Below are positions 13,733-25,900 of a stretch of DNA of 64,000 nt, piece by piece; position 1 is the stretch's first letter; the number at the start of each line of letters is the position of its first letter. The stretch lies in assembly GCA_964036275.1 (NCBI GenBank), contig OZ038438.1, positions 11,922,720-11,986,719 on the forward strand, given 5' to 3'. Both the position numbers and the translations under genes were made by a program. Under the pieces are notes generated by a model. It was not told the origin of the DNA and did not search any database. It saw only the letters and a list, made by a program, of their open reading frames with translations. This DNA comes from Litoditis marina (Eukaryota > Nematoda > Chromadorea > Rhabditida > Rhabditidae).

Positions 13733-14242
13733 CGGCAAGTGAGCGGTAGGTAATATATTACTTTAATATAATCCAGAACACTCTTTTCTGAAAACCACGC
13801 TAGCAGAACGAATGCAGATTTGAGCGCGAGTTTGTGAAGTGTGAATCGGTCCACGTCGTTTTTAAATGTATCTTATAATCGGGAAAATGCGAAACACATT
13901 TGATAGATTAGCTTTTTTCAATCCTTATTTTTTCACAGAACACTATATACCGTGCTTTAGGTGTTGGTACTATTGCCGTTCTCCTGATGTTATTTACCGT
14001 CATTATTGTTCAGTTTGTAATTGTGTTAACTTGTTGGCGTACTAACAAAAAGATACGGTGAGTCCTGATTTACGACGTTCTAGCCAATCACGATATGTTT
14101 TCAACGTTCCATGGCAAAAAATAGATTTGTAATGCAGAAAAGGACTCAACGGTGATTAAGTTGATCTTCATGATAATGGCTCGTTTTCAGCAAGGCGGCT
14201 GGATATTCAGATACTCGCTCGGAACAAACTCCTCTGAAATAA
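11946..14242 (+). CDS. Ig-EGF type I membrane protein B, tandem paralogue of A
   Basis: Seven exons: 11946-12057, 12388-12538, 12833-12902, 13091-13239, 13532-13617, 13961-14057 and 14191-14242; 238 aa. Intron phases are identical to gene A, and exons 3, 4 and 5 have identical lengths (70, 149, 86 bp). Signal peptide core YHIIPILILLCYGILPTFG; Ig domain with VILRC, KWLHN and DGVYECY; EGF domain starting FRFCKGEENGKC and closing CEKGWVGQSC; TM helix VGTIAVLLMLFTVIIVQFVIV; short basic then Ser/Thr-rich tail ending QTPLK. The EGF module has Ser where gene A has the Arg before the sixth cysteine, so the two probably differ in receptor binding if they are ErbB ligands. A tandem duplication is clear from structure; function is inferred from architecture. 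Confidence 0.82.
13678..13726. repeat. (GA)n microsatellite
   Basis: GAAGAAGAAG followed by about 35 bp of uninterrupted AG repeats and a short G run, in intron 5 of Ig-EGF gene B, only 60 bp after a donor site. Confidence 0.95.
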
Positions 14243-14549
14243 GTTCAGCTGAAGTCTAAGCGACCAAAATTTTTTTTTTCCGTACGGGTAATGTTTTATC
14301 GTGTTCCAACATTGTGAAAGAGTAAAAGGCACGGTATCATTAAAGTTACACGATTAGTCTGGGTGAGAGCATTCATGAAGAGTTGAATGTAAAATTAACG
14401 ACTCTAATTATGTTGTGATGTTGTTTCCTGAAAAGCGCGCCCTATTGGAGGCGGGGCTTACCTTTGGCCAACGATTATCCCATTTGATGTTAGGCAAAGT
14501 GTTTAATCGGTTTTTATAGAGTAATGATTATTTAAATATATTTGAAGAA

Positions 14550-14657
14550 GGACGATTATGTGGTCCAATCGTAACGCTTCAGTCCTTTAAACTGCAATAC
14601 ATTTTTCACTTGCAGTTTAAAGGACCGTTGACACGGGATTGGTCCACATAATCGTCC
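14550..14657. repeat. 108-bp fold-back (MITE-like) element
   Basis: Outer arms are exact 20-bp reverse complements (14550-14569 and 14638-14657, starting GGACGATTATG). Inner arms are exact 16-bp complements (14582-14597 and 14610-14625), with a 12-bp loop. Such near-perfect palindromes are typical of small non-autonomous DNA elements. A partial copy of the inner arm occurs near 15633. Confidence 0.75.
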
Positions 14658-15054
14658 TACTTTAAGACCATATAATTTATGATCAGCGAGCTTTATATAG
14701 AAAAAAAGACTTTTACGGAACCCGACTCACAGGAAAGACTTTTACGAAGCCCGACTCTAACCTGTGCTCAACATGTACCGTGTTCTTGATCATACTTCTG
14801 ACATATTCGTCACATTCATATACTATATATTACAATATTAATAATAAAGTTCACTGAATATCGACATGTGGCATAATATACAACATTAGGAATGTGTGAG
14901 CGACCGCTCGACAAGTTCTCGTTCTTTGCTTTTTTGTTCTTGTTGCTTTGCTGGAACAAAAAGTATGAAATGCCTTTTTTTCTAATTGACAAACTATAAG
15001 GTTATCTGTTAGTTGTATTTATAGAAATTTTGTTATAGTAGTTTATTTGAGAAT

Positions 15055-15285
15055 TCATTTCAAACAATTGTCTGTTTTGTACGATCCTTCTGGTTTTTGT
15101 TGGGTTTTTCCATGTTTCTCTTTATGGTATTTGCTTAAAAGTTGGCTGGTTTCCGGATCAGGCTTGATAGCTGATGACAATCCTATATACGACGAGTCTT
15201 TCCACGATTGTTCCAATGTTGTAATATCAAGGCCAGACCCCTTCCAACGAGCCATCCAAAAATCAATAATACACCCCGCATTCAT
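15055..15285 (-). CDS. weak candidate terminal exon, unknown
   Basis: A minus-strand frame of 76 codons (MNAGCIIDFWMARWKGSG... ending KTDNCLK) with AATAAA eight bases past its stop (15047-15042 on the minus strand). The opposite strand is also open and also followed by AATAAA, so the sense is ambiguous and both may be chance. No upstream exon found; family not recognised. Confidence 0.2.
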   Translation of the reverse strand: MNAGCIIDFWMARWKGSGLDITTLEQSWKDSSYIGLSSAIKPDPETSQLLSKYHKEKHGKTQQKPEGSYKTDNCLK

Positions 15286-15837
15286 GCCTGTTGTTATTGT
15301 TTTCTACGTACTATTCTAGATGTTGAATAAACTTATTATTTTCTACACTTCAATTTATTTTTGCCATGCTAGACAAATATCTTCGGCCGAATTCAGCAGC
15401 ATACAAGGTAACGTATTTATAAAAATTAGAAATAGTGTATATCTCGTATTGAGCAGAATCAGTGAGTGAGACCTGAAGAAAGTTCGGATATCGAGGGAAA
15501 TAATTGAGTAAATTATAATGAGCAAATAAAAATAAAATGAGATTTCAACTAGGATTTGCGATTCATCGTTCGATCCTAGAACGTGCTCGGGTATGAGTTT
15601 TGTACAAAAAGTAAAATCAACACCGAATCGTCGGTCCTTTAAACTGAAAGCGTTTTTTTTTCAAGTGTTAACAAAAGACCATTTTTTTTGAACGATTTTC
15701 GTCATTTTGAACGAATTTCCACTTACCTTGAAGAATTTCTAAATGAATCGAATTTACGAGACGAAAGCGGGAAAGTTACGTGCAAAATGATTGGAAGTCA
15801 TTTCCGCGTTCTACGCACGATGGTCGGTCGGTAAAAC

Positions 15838-15990
15838 TCTTCAGTCTCTTTTTGTGCTTTTTCTGCCACTTTCTTATCTCTCTCTCTTTTCTCTGATGTT
15901 CTCTTCTCTTATCATTTTTCTTCCTCTTCCATCCCCCCCCCTCTCTCTCTCTGTTCCTCCCTCCCTTCCTCCTGCTCCTCCCTCCCTTGA
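15838..15990. repeat. pyrimidine-rich low-complexity tract
   Basis: CT/CCCT-rich strand with TCTCTCTC and CCTCCCTC runs. The Lys/Arg/Glu-rich frame on the opposite strand is a composition artefact. Confidence 0.85.
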
Positions 15991-16102
15991 ACAAAACTGC
16001 TAAGAATCAGGGTCAGAATTACGATATTCAATATTTCTGTTAGCCGTGGTTTTTCAATATTGGATTAAAATAATTAATTCCTTTTTAAAAATAATGTTTC
16101 AG

Positions 16103-19100
16103 AGAACTACATCCTTCCCAACCATGACATCCTGTTGCATTTTGGAATTTTTTGTTTCCTAATGTTATTATTCATTTATCCACCGGAAAGCGTAGTTGGT
16201 GGGTGGATTTATGTATTATTTGCTGTTTGTTAGAATGCGTTCTTGGTTTTCCGGACATTGTTCAGTCGTCGGTTTCATACGCTGTTCAACTTCTACAGTA
16301 GTAGGATGTCACAGTTTTCATCGAACTGATTGACATTTTAGAGTTTTTATAAAACGCTACATGCTTTCGTTCTGTACGTTGACCCAAACAACATCGAAAC
16401 CCTATTTATTTAAACGAGAAAAGTTTTAATTTTGGCAGATTATGGCTGGGAACTATGGATCGAGAGCACGCGTATTCGTATTCAAACCGGGTGAACATGG
16501 CTAACAAAGAGTAGGGAACTCTTTCACATAATATTTTTGAAGGTATTGGATTCACTCTGGAGAACTTCATATCTTCTTATTGTGGAAATCCCGACCCTGA
16601 TATAGTTCAATATCAGAGTAGAAGAATTGTGGTTAATCGTACGTTCGTGGGCGCTCTTCCATTTTGTGAGTTCCAAACTCCGATGAACACTGATCAGTAT
16701 CTATGTTTCTTCTTAGAAACTACAACAACACAGTCTACTTGTTAATATCTGCAGTTTTACTTTTTGCAAATTCTGATTAGCAAATATGAAACTTGTTAGT
16801 AGTTGCACAACTTTATTCTACAGTATCAAAACATAGCAAACACGAGGCAAAACCAGAACAATACATTGAAATGTGTTTCACCTTCAGCATGAATGTGTTT
16901 TAATTGTATTCCACCAATTTCAGTGTTTTGTCTGTATCTTTTTCTCTCGCAAGAGCACGCGTTGGTATTCGCTATTCAACCTACCAGGTTAATTCACTAT
17001 TTTGCTAATATGTCTCTGCCTATTTTGCTAGGTGAGTTATTGAGTTATCTTGAATTATTTATTGAAATGAGAAGAGTAACCGTACATGTATAATCACATT
17101 ATTACCTGATGGAACAATTAGCTTTGATCGGAGGTTTTACATATAGAGTCCCATTTCCCAGGTCCAAAATGATTCATAGAATGTTTCAGTTGCGCACTAG
17201 TATGTTTAATTACTACCTTGAATTATCACCAGTAGAGCTTGCCGAGAGTGGGAACTGATTTCGGTGTCAATTCTAAGCAGATTAATAAACAGAATACGCC
17301 TTGAAATTTGTTGAGCGATCCTTAAACGTTTATCGCCCAAACTGCACACTTCTTTTCGCCAAACTGCATACTTTTTTTTGCCAAAACTGCACACGATTTT
17401 AATGCGTGCATTTGCGTCCTGAGTGCTCAACAACATTTAGCCGAAAACAAAGTGATTGTATAATTGCTGTTATGAATGTTGTATAACACTAATCAGGATA
17501 TCGATATACGAATAAAGCTTGTTTAAATGTTTCAGGAGCATGTACTTACTGGTCATATCACCATATGACAGGTTTCCGTGAATTGACAGCTGTAAAACAA
17601 CTATCCCACTACGGTTCCAATCTTCACCTATTGTACACATCTATTGCCAGCGAGATTGTTCAATTGGAAACTTTCAAGCACAATATATCAAGTCAGTAAA
17701 TAATGTATATAATCGCTCATATGCTCTCAAGCTTCTCACATAACCCATTCCATGATCCCACAAAATCATAATTCATGTTATTTTGAATACTGTGCGTATG
17801 ATGCCCCCTCTGAAAAAACTAATGCTGATAATCATATTGGTTGTGAAAAGATTGGTACTAATCCTCAAAACGATCAGAAGCATTCTGCGGGCTATGACTG
17901 CTAAACGTGACTATGTAGGTATAGGTAGAGAATTCGCACAGACAGTCTCCCTTTTTCTGAGCACACCGTGACCTAACATCAAGAATAACAAACAAAACAA
18001 CGTTGGGCTCAGAAATGTGAGTCTCGACCGCAGTGAAAAACAATCTGAAACACTTCATGAAACGCTTTATCGTATCTAACGAACTGATTCGGTTGCACTT
18101 TAAACTCAACAACTCCAGGTTCAAGTCGTATTATAATCTCCAACACATGGCTCATTTTCTACTCGAAGTTCAATTTTTGTGTCTACAAAGTGGCTGACGT
18201 TGCATTTTCTGTCACCAATGCCGAAGAAATATTTGTGAGTTTGTTTTTATCGAGAACATTATTCTTAGTACTAAATTTGCTCTGACAGAGTTGTACCACA
18301 GAAGGTTGTTTTGGCATCTTTTTCGATTATCAAATGCATTATCTATAAAAACCAGACCTCTTAATTTTCAGGTCAATCCCTTGAATCCTGAGGGTGCCAT
18401 CCAGCTGATAACATTGCAAATAAGCGTTCCTCCTCATCTGGGTAGCGATATTGTGCTCAAGTAAGTTTCTGTCAACATTTCGTTCCAATCATAACCGAGA
18501 ACGCGGTTTTGGAATTACCTCAACACAAATAATAAAAATTATAATTTCCGAAATGCATAAATGAACTATCGACTAATATTTTCTGCATATTTTTTGTGCA
18601 ATCATTTTTGTTGTTCACAGGATCCATAACCTGACATTGAGGGATCTTCAATCAACCCTTATCAGACCGATCAGCATTCCACCGAACATTGTGTTGAAAC
18701 TTTCCACCGTTGAGCGATTTGCAAAGGTATTTTATTTGGAATTGATATTTGAATGTCCGTTTAAACAAACCATTTCGTTTTTCAATCCCAACATCAATGA
18801 TATCACGCTTGTTTGTTATAGGCGTTTTCCGAAGAGGCGGCAAAAAATCAACCCTATTACGTGGACAACGTACAGGTACGTGGAGAATGGGGTAACAGTG
18901 AAAGCCTTTCTGTATGAGTTGCGTTGTCGTGAACAATTTACTACGGAAAAACCAAACAAGTTCGTTATTCGAGTCATCATTATTAAACTACTTCTGGATA
19001 GTGTTGAAGGATTTGATAGACACTTCTCGACCATTGCGCTGGAGGCCACCTCCTAGCGTGATATAGTTCTCTATTATCTAATTTTTTTATTGTTACACCT

Positions 19101-20457
19101 AGTATATTTGGTGATTTTTATACTTGAATATTTCCTTCATCAAGTGAGGATCCCGTGATGTTTCCTATGGGAAACTCACATAATCTCGCAAAGCGAACAG
19201 CATAATCAACAGTCTGTGGGACATTGCTTTTGAGGCGATATGATCAGTTTTTTCGCTTGCTGGTCATCGGGAAAACGACGAGTTTGTGTATGTTTCTTAA
19301 AAGGTGATTTAGTGAAATTATGAGAGCAGTTAGATATTTTGTGTCCGTATATTTCATAATATTGCAGGATTTGGAGCCCTGTCTTGCGTGCTCGGAGACA
19401 AAGTCAAATATGAAACTAGTCAGGACATGCGCTGAAATTCCACGTGAGCCCGGAACGCAACAATGTCAAAGATGCATGTGCAGGCCAATGTGGTACTGAC
19501 CCAATCGTGATTTTCAATAACTAAACAATTGAGAGATTTTTGTTGGGCTTGAGTGATAGGTATAGTGTGTTCCAGCAATGTTGAGTCTTCTACAGTATGA
19601 TATCGAAACTTCTGGCAGATGCTTGACAAATGAAAAACTTCAGACTCTTACTACTACCAACTCGAAAAGTATGTTAAGAAAAGTGTTTTGTGCTCATTAT
19701 AAAGCTGTTTAACGAGTATTCGACGATACACTTCAGAAGCGTATGATATGAACGGGTGAAATAGACAGAACGTGTTTGTTCGTTTTCGTCTCACAGTGCC
19801 AGTAATGTAGAAGAAAGGAAATAATGTTTTTCATTTTAAGGTGTGTTCTATGCATGGCTAAAATATTCGCTGCCAAGCAGGATCAAAACCGACCGGAACA
19901 ATGGCTGACTGGCCAGGCGCCATGTCCGACGTGCAGGTAAATCATTATAATTATTTTATGTTCAACAATTTTTCGCGCGATGTGATGTGTACGAATTTGC
20001 GGAGAAATGTGGGATGCTATGAAAACAGAACTCAACGGAAAATTTCTAACTGTCCGGCTGGTCATTCACATTTTTTTACTTTAAACGTAAAAACGTGACC
20101 TTGATTCTGATATACAGTAAGCCTTGAATGTCACAGTGAGGAGATATTCGATTTTTTTGGAATACACGCAGAGTAGAAACTCGAAATATTCTATGTTTCT
20201 TAACCGATTAACAACCCTAGTAGACATTCAAATGATGTGACTTATTGTCGCAGCGGAGTCTATTCCGTCGCACATACTAATACAACACAAGATTGAAGTT
20301 TGGGGATCTACTGTCATTTGAAATGTAGAAAATTAAGGTGTGTACTTTATAAGCTCTGTACTGAAAGAATTCGAATATTTCCAGGTCGATTTTCTGCATC
20401 TTTGACGTTGCTCTTGTTCAAGTTCGGTCGTCTGCCCAAGCACCAGCCACCGATTGA
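16103..20457 (+). CDS. TMEM129: TMEM129 E3 ubiquitin ligase (5' exon not found)
   Basis: Eleven exons in phase: 16103-16198, 16543-16665, 16924-17031, 17536-17691, 18119-18234, 18372-18460, 18621-18726, 18822-18875, 19368-19492, 19841-19936 and 20385-20457; 379 codons plus an unlocated N-terminal exon. TMEM129 is an ER multi-pass RING-type E3 ligase of ER-associated degradation. N-terminal membrane segments are visible (HFGIFCFLMLLFIYPP; FANMSLPILLGACTYWS). The C-terminus carries the family's cysteine-only RING: EPCLACSET, KLVRTC, QQCQRCMCRPMW, CVLCMAKIFA, PEQWLTG, APCPTCR and FCIFDV, in the family order. SRIIISNTW matches the conserved central region. Length agrees with the roughly 360-residue family norm. 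Exon 1 enters in phase 1, so the start codon lies upstream in an unidentified short exon. Confidence 0.92.
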
Positions 20458-20824
20458 TTAGTTACACAGGAAACTAGGAATTGTCGCTGTATTTTTTAGT
20501 TTTGTTCATTGTGTCAGAATTCGCCTTTTGTGATGCTCCGGGATGCTCCTTTTGTGAATTATCTCTCGCAAATATATGGTAAGGACCAACCCAGTCCGAC
20601 TGTAAAAGCGATGAACTTCGCATTCCCGCTGGTGTACAGTTAATTTTGTTGCCTTAATTCGAAGTGATATTTATTTTTGAACAGGTTGATTTTGTCATGG
20701 GTTCTTGCTTGTGTACATTGATTATATAATAAGATATTTTTTTTAAATTTGGGGTTTCTGTGTTTTTGTCAGGACGCTGAATAGAATCGTTTCGTCTGCA
20801 CATTTGAGGTCCATTAATTCATAG

Positions 20825-22246
20825 GTGGAGAGAAATCGGGATACAAAAAACCAGAATCAATCAGGGTAACTTCTCAACATTCTCAGAACTTTTAAAACTG
20901 GCATACAACTCTGCTTCTCGAAATTCATTTTATTTCTGGTGCTCCGAACAACATGGTTATCACCGATTGAATTTCAATTCACAACCAACAACAAACGTTG
21001 GGCGATTGTAACATCCACCTCAGTCATAATAAGGAACCTACTGGTCTAATCTGGTCTAATCTATGACTGAAGCTTCCATATTAAAAAAACATTATATATT
21101 GAATAGGGTTGTTGAAGTCACACTCAAAACTTGACGCACTCGAAAAAAAATAGTTCGAACTTTTAGAAAATGCGAAAATCTGGTTCCAGCTATTTTATGG
21201 TTCATTGTGTTTGAATTATTTAATGATTTTGTTTCCCTTACAACTTGAGTGAGTGAGGAAAAGCTATAAAATGAGAAGGAATTCGTGTGGATAATCGGCA
21301 ACTACAAGCTCTACTACGGTATTATAGGCCTGGCAACTAGCCGCGTCTGCACAGATACTCGTCCACTGATATATCTCTGACCTTTGATTGGCAACATTCA
21401 TATATTGTTCGATGTCTCCAACTGTCTCAGAAAAATTATTTATTCTCTAGTCTTCCGGCTAACGTATCTCAATTCCGGCTAACGGATGGAAAGATGAATA
21501 AGTAAATACATATCGTGATTATCTACACAGTTGGTAAAAACTTAACGCTGCCAAATTTCCGGTGTGCAAGTACAATCAACAAACTACAGATTGGATGAGA
21601 TCTGCGCTACACATTGTCCGCTGCGCGCTCAATCCGTAGATTTTCCTTTCCTTTCTCTACTTGTGATTAGGTGATACAGAATGACCATGAACCGCGTCTT
21701 GGCTGACCCACAATACACATCGATCCCCTACTAACAACGGACCTACTCAACAATACACAATCATTATTTTCTAGCAATTTTCCAAAATGAATCTACGAAA
21801 AGGAGCTTTTACTGCAATTCTGTCCAAATGTGAAGAAACGCTAAGAATGATTTTCACACCTGATATCAATATATATCATTATCAAATATATCAGAAGTTG
21901 TCGAGATCACACCGATCAAAATTCTTCATTTGTTTCTTTGATCTTTTGTGAGCAGATGGCTTGTTTGAGGTTGAATATAGGTTTTATTCGACTATTTCTG
22001 TTATGTATCCGCTCAAACTCCCATTTACTGGAACTATATCAGTAAGGACTGTCAATTAAGTGATACATAGAACAACATTTATTTTTGCAAATTCTCAGCT
22101 AATCTACCAGTGGCTGTTGACGTAATAACAAGTTGCGGTCTGTTTAGGCTGCAGATCGAGCAGGACGCTTGCTATCGGGCGATCACGGATCTTATACTAA
22201 AGCATGGAGCGATTGAATCAGCTTATGATCAGCTAGTTGGCGGCTA
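20825..22246 (+). CDS. unrecognised gene, exon fragments only
   Basis: Protein-like segments on the + strand soon after TMEM129. 20825-20996 follows a TTCATAG acceptor and reads through QGNFSTFSELLKLAYNS and NSFYFWCSEQHGYHRL. 21958-22051 has an AGCAG acceptor and GTAAGG donor (YPLKLPFTGTIS in one frame). 22099-22246 follows TTCTCAG and runs NLPVAVDVITSCGLFR, IEQDACYRAITDLIL and GAIESAYDQLVGG to a TAG stop. The first and last look genuinely coding, but I could not join all segments in phase (the middle one ends in phase 0 while the last needs phase 1). It may be one gene with missed exons, or a decaying one. Family not recognised. Confidence 0.4.
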
Positions 22247-22972
22247 GACATTTACAAATGAGTGGCTATTCTCTTCACACCTCTTTATCTGTGAAACGCA
22301 CAGTTTTTACAGTCATCAACATCAACAATCTCACACTTTCTCATCGTGTGTGTTGGAGTTCCGTTCGCTTTAGCCTGTTTCTGGTTACTTATATTATACT
22401 ACCGGTTTTCCTATAGAAAATGTTTTCTCTATTTTACTCACGTTCCGGTTCAAATGTAGAAACTGTCCTGACTAATTGAACTGTTCGTGCTGACCTGATG
22501 TGAAATGAGCGATCAGCTCACCTTAATTTTCACAAACTCTGCACAGATTTGTCTATTGTTTATGTAATATTGATCATAGTCTTCGCTTCTCTTCTGACAT
22601 CAACCTCTTTCATTCACTTATTAATGTTGTACAGCTTCAATGAGCAAAGATTCAAAACCTTTATGGTGTTCGCATTACTCATGCTTAATGTACTTGTCTT
22701 TGATTTTCATTGAAAGCCGAACCATACCTTTGATGTGACCACTGTGGTATTATTGTTTTCTCATTCACAAATCAATTATAGTCTTCTGAAAAGAGCCAAA
22801 CGTTTGGAAACGTGTCGTACATTGTGATTCATGTGTTTTATGAAGTAGATAGAGAAAGATGTGAATATTAATGCTACATAGTTTCGTTCATGTTGTATCC
22901 CTACACCTTTGAAATTTTTACAGAGTACGTCATTGGTTAGCGAACCTGATCACAACGTATCCTTCTAAAAGG
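22247..22972. other. intergenic region upstream of myosin XV
   Basis: AT-rich, no exon or repeat recognised. An acceptor-like TTTTTACAG ends at 22921, 51 bp before the chosen myosin ATG, with no in-frame stop between them. It is therefore either a 5'-UTR splice site or the start of a coding exon with missing upstream sequence. Confidence 0.45.
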
Positions 22973-25900
22973 ATGGAGGACCTTCCCAAACCGAATAATG
23001 AGAATTTGATGAACTCCAGGTCAGTGAATGAATGGCTCCATGTACAGACAGTCGCTCGGAAGTTTCCAAAACCAACTGCTTCACGGATCAGTGTCGTAGA
23101 TTCACAACATTGCAAAGCGCAAACTTTCCTGAATAAGAAGTTCTCACGTGATACTGATACATCGTGGATTTTCTCTGAAACCATGTTTTTTTGGTTAGTG
23201 GAAATTGGCTCTCGAAATTTATCAGCTGGAAACCACAGAATAAACTACATTCTTCCAGTCGCTACAAATTGTTTGAATGAATCATTCAGTTTCTCTCATT
23301 TTTGTTTTTTCAGCGAAGCATCTTACTCGTCCGTTCTTGATACTCTTCAAAACCGCTTCCAAAGAAAACGAATTTATGTGAGTGGTTATTGTTCGTTTTC
23401 GTAAGCAAGCATTGAGTTCAAAGTAATGAGCTGAAAACCCACGTTTTCTTGAGTTTTCGATTGGATGTCATTTAACTTTAGTCTTTTTGTTGAGTTTTCT
23501 TTCGATACCGCACGCGCCCAATGCGATTTGAAAGGAACCGCTCGCATACCTGAATGTATGTGATGTACGACCTTTGAACCTTATCCTTTACTTTTTTGAC
23601 GAAATTTTTATATGATTATTGGATTTATAAGTCGGTCAGTCAGGGACATACGTTAACTTCTGTGTTTTTATTTTTTCTACAGCACACATGGTATAGTTCA
23701 GGAGAAAAATGTCGTCAAATTTATGTTTTCTGTGTTTTTCAGACAAACATTAGCGGTACTCTGATATCTGTCAATCCATTTGAGTCGTATCCCATCTACG
23801 ATGATTCCGTTATCTCGCAGTATCAGGCAAATAATGAATCTGCGTGAGTTTCAGATAATTCCTTCCTGGTTGTTCTGTTGAATCTTACAGTTTTCTTGGT
23901 GAATACGGTATACGAGTGCCCTCTACTTTCTCGTTTGATACCATCTTGCCTGTCATTGTTCTAGTTCACATACTTATGTATTCGTCAAGAGACTTGTTTC
24001 TCAATTATAGCACTGTTCGTCCTCTATGTTTGTTTTAAAATGTTGGAATAACCGTAAACGGAAGTGGTTCTTCCTGCTTGTTGGTGGTGGTGGTCGCCCC
24101 TCGCTGATTAGCACCGTAGGTGCTGACAGACCGGAATTCTGTATTAGAGAGTATGCAGAATCAAGCGACACAGGCTATTTTTGATACTTTAAAGAACACC
24201 GCTATCGCTCAATCATGATATTACTGGTAGGGATATGTCCTCGTTACCGGAAATTAATGTGAAATGAATGATTGAGAATTAGTTAATGCGTGACTGAAAC
24301 ATTGTAGACAGGTGATCCATAAGAAATGTTTCCATGATCAAGCAAGTTGGAACAGTTAGTTTTAGTTGTCATTGACACTTGTTAATGGTTTTCAGGCACA
24401 TTTTCTCGTTGGCCTATGAAGCATTGAACGCCATAAGAAATGGATCCACCATTGAAAACATTGTGTTCAGGTAACCTTCCTCAGATATAAAACCATTTTT
24501 TTTTGATTTTCGACAGAAATCTGGATGAAATCATGCACTGCCACATGGAGTTGTGAACGTTCTGATTTCAGCGGAGAGTCAGGATCTGGCAAGTCCTTCA
24601 ATGCGAAGCAAGTGATGAAGTACTTCACTTCGGGTTCATCTGGGAAAGTCACGGACAAACACGTGGGTTGAGTTTATTGCTGCAGATCGTGGTTTATCTC
24701 GGTATATAGTCGTGGCCGAAATCAAGATGGGGTGTACTGTATATTTCTTTTTAGGCTGTGTTCAAGTGTCACATAAGGCAGATATATCGAAAACTAGTTT
24801 TTCATACTTGTTTTTTCAATACATACAAAATGTACTCACATAGTGAGTAAATTAATACTATACAATCTCGGAGTTATATTGTTCTGAACTGCGGCGTTTC
24901 TGTGATAACTGGATGTTTTCTTGATTGCATGAAATAGTGGGATGAAACTGACGCACTACTTGAATGTGTCGAACCCTTTAATACAGATGATTAATATTGA
25001 CAATTTAAAGATTGATGCGGTACACACAATCTTCAAAAGTTTTGCCACAGCCAGAACAAGCAAGAATGAAAATGCAACCAGATTCGGATACGCAGCCGAA
25101 CTTCTGTTCAAAAAGTGAGTTGATAAAATAGATAGTAAATTAACTCAACCAATGTTCCCAGCAGATGTTCAATGCGTTGTGTAATGAATGTCCCTTTGTA
25201 ATCAGATGGGTAACTCATCGTTTAGTTTTGTAGATTAACGCTTTAATTCATTTACAATTATAATACTTCAAGGGACACGCTGTCCGGACTCGGTTTCCGC
25301 ACAACTCTTCCACTGGAAACAACGAGGGTCGTGAATCAGAAAATCGGAGAACGAAACTTTCACGTATTCTACCACGTGAGTCTGAGAGTTGACTACCATT
25401 TTCCTATGAACCTGTCAGCTCAACTAGAGACATCACCGCCAGACAACACAACTTGTTTTTTGTAGGTGCTCGCCGGACTGGAGGCTCAATTGAAGACGAA
25501 ATACGGATTGCGAGAAGGTCAAAAGTTTTTCTATCTGAACCAGGTATGCTCATACTTCATCATGATTTGGAAAATTTTATTGGTCCTCCTGATTTGTATT
25601 TGCCATTTCGGTGTCCCGTCCAGACATGCCAAATCTCAAATCTATACTCACCAGTTGCATATTGTTGAACTCTACGACAACTAACGCGGTGACACTCTAT
25701 CTTGAACCTTTGAGACACTTCCTCGTGACTTCAAGTCTGTCACAATTAAGTTGACGAGGAAGAGTTCCATGAACTTCCCATGAAAGAGATCATGAGAAAA
25801 TCCAATGTTATAACATTTTAAGAGATTAATCGTGATAAGAATAAAGTTCTTTAGAAAAATAATGCGATAACAACAAGTTTCAGAATTGTAGTTCATGAGT

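Larger units (their letters stand above)
14243..16102. other. intergenic stretch with repeats
   Basis: Contains the fold-back element at 14550-14657, AATAAA at about 14843 (possible distal polyadenylation signal for Ig-EGF gene B), a weak minus-strand frame (15055-15285) and a pyrimidine-rich tract. The unfound first exon of TMEM129 should lie in this stretch. GGTCCTTTAAACTG near 15633 repeats part of the fold-back arm. Confidence 0.5.

Noticed and set aside
17337..17400. Tandem protein-coding repeat around GCCAAACTGCACAC
   Set aside because: Three short imperfect copies in a TMEM129 intron with no reading frame or structure.
18637..19056. A 139-codon single-exon protein
   Set aside because: It only reads through TMEM129 exons 7 and 8 and their introns; splice sites and family alignment show separate exons.
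22973..23404. A 143-codon uninterrupted N-terminus for the myosin
   Set aside because: The sequence after 23019 is intron (GTCAGT...TTTTTTCAG); the next exon at 23314 restores the motor frame.
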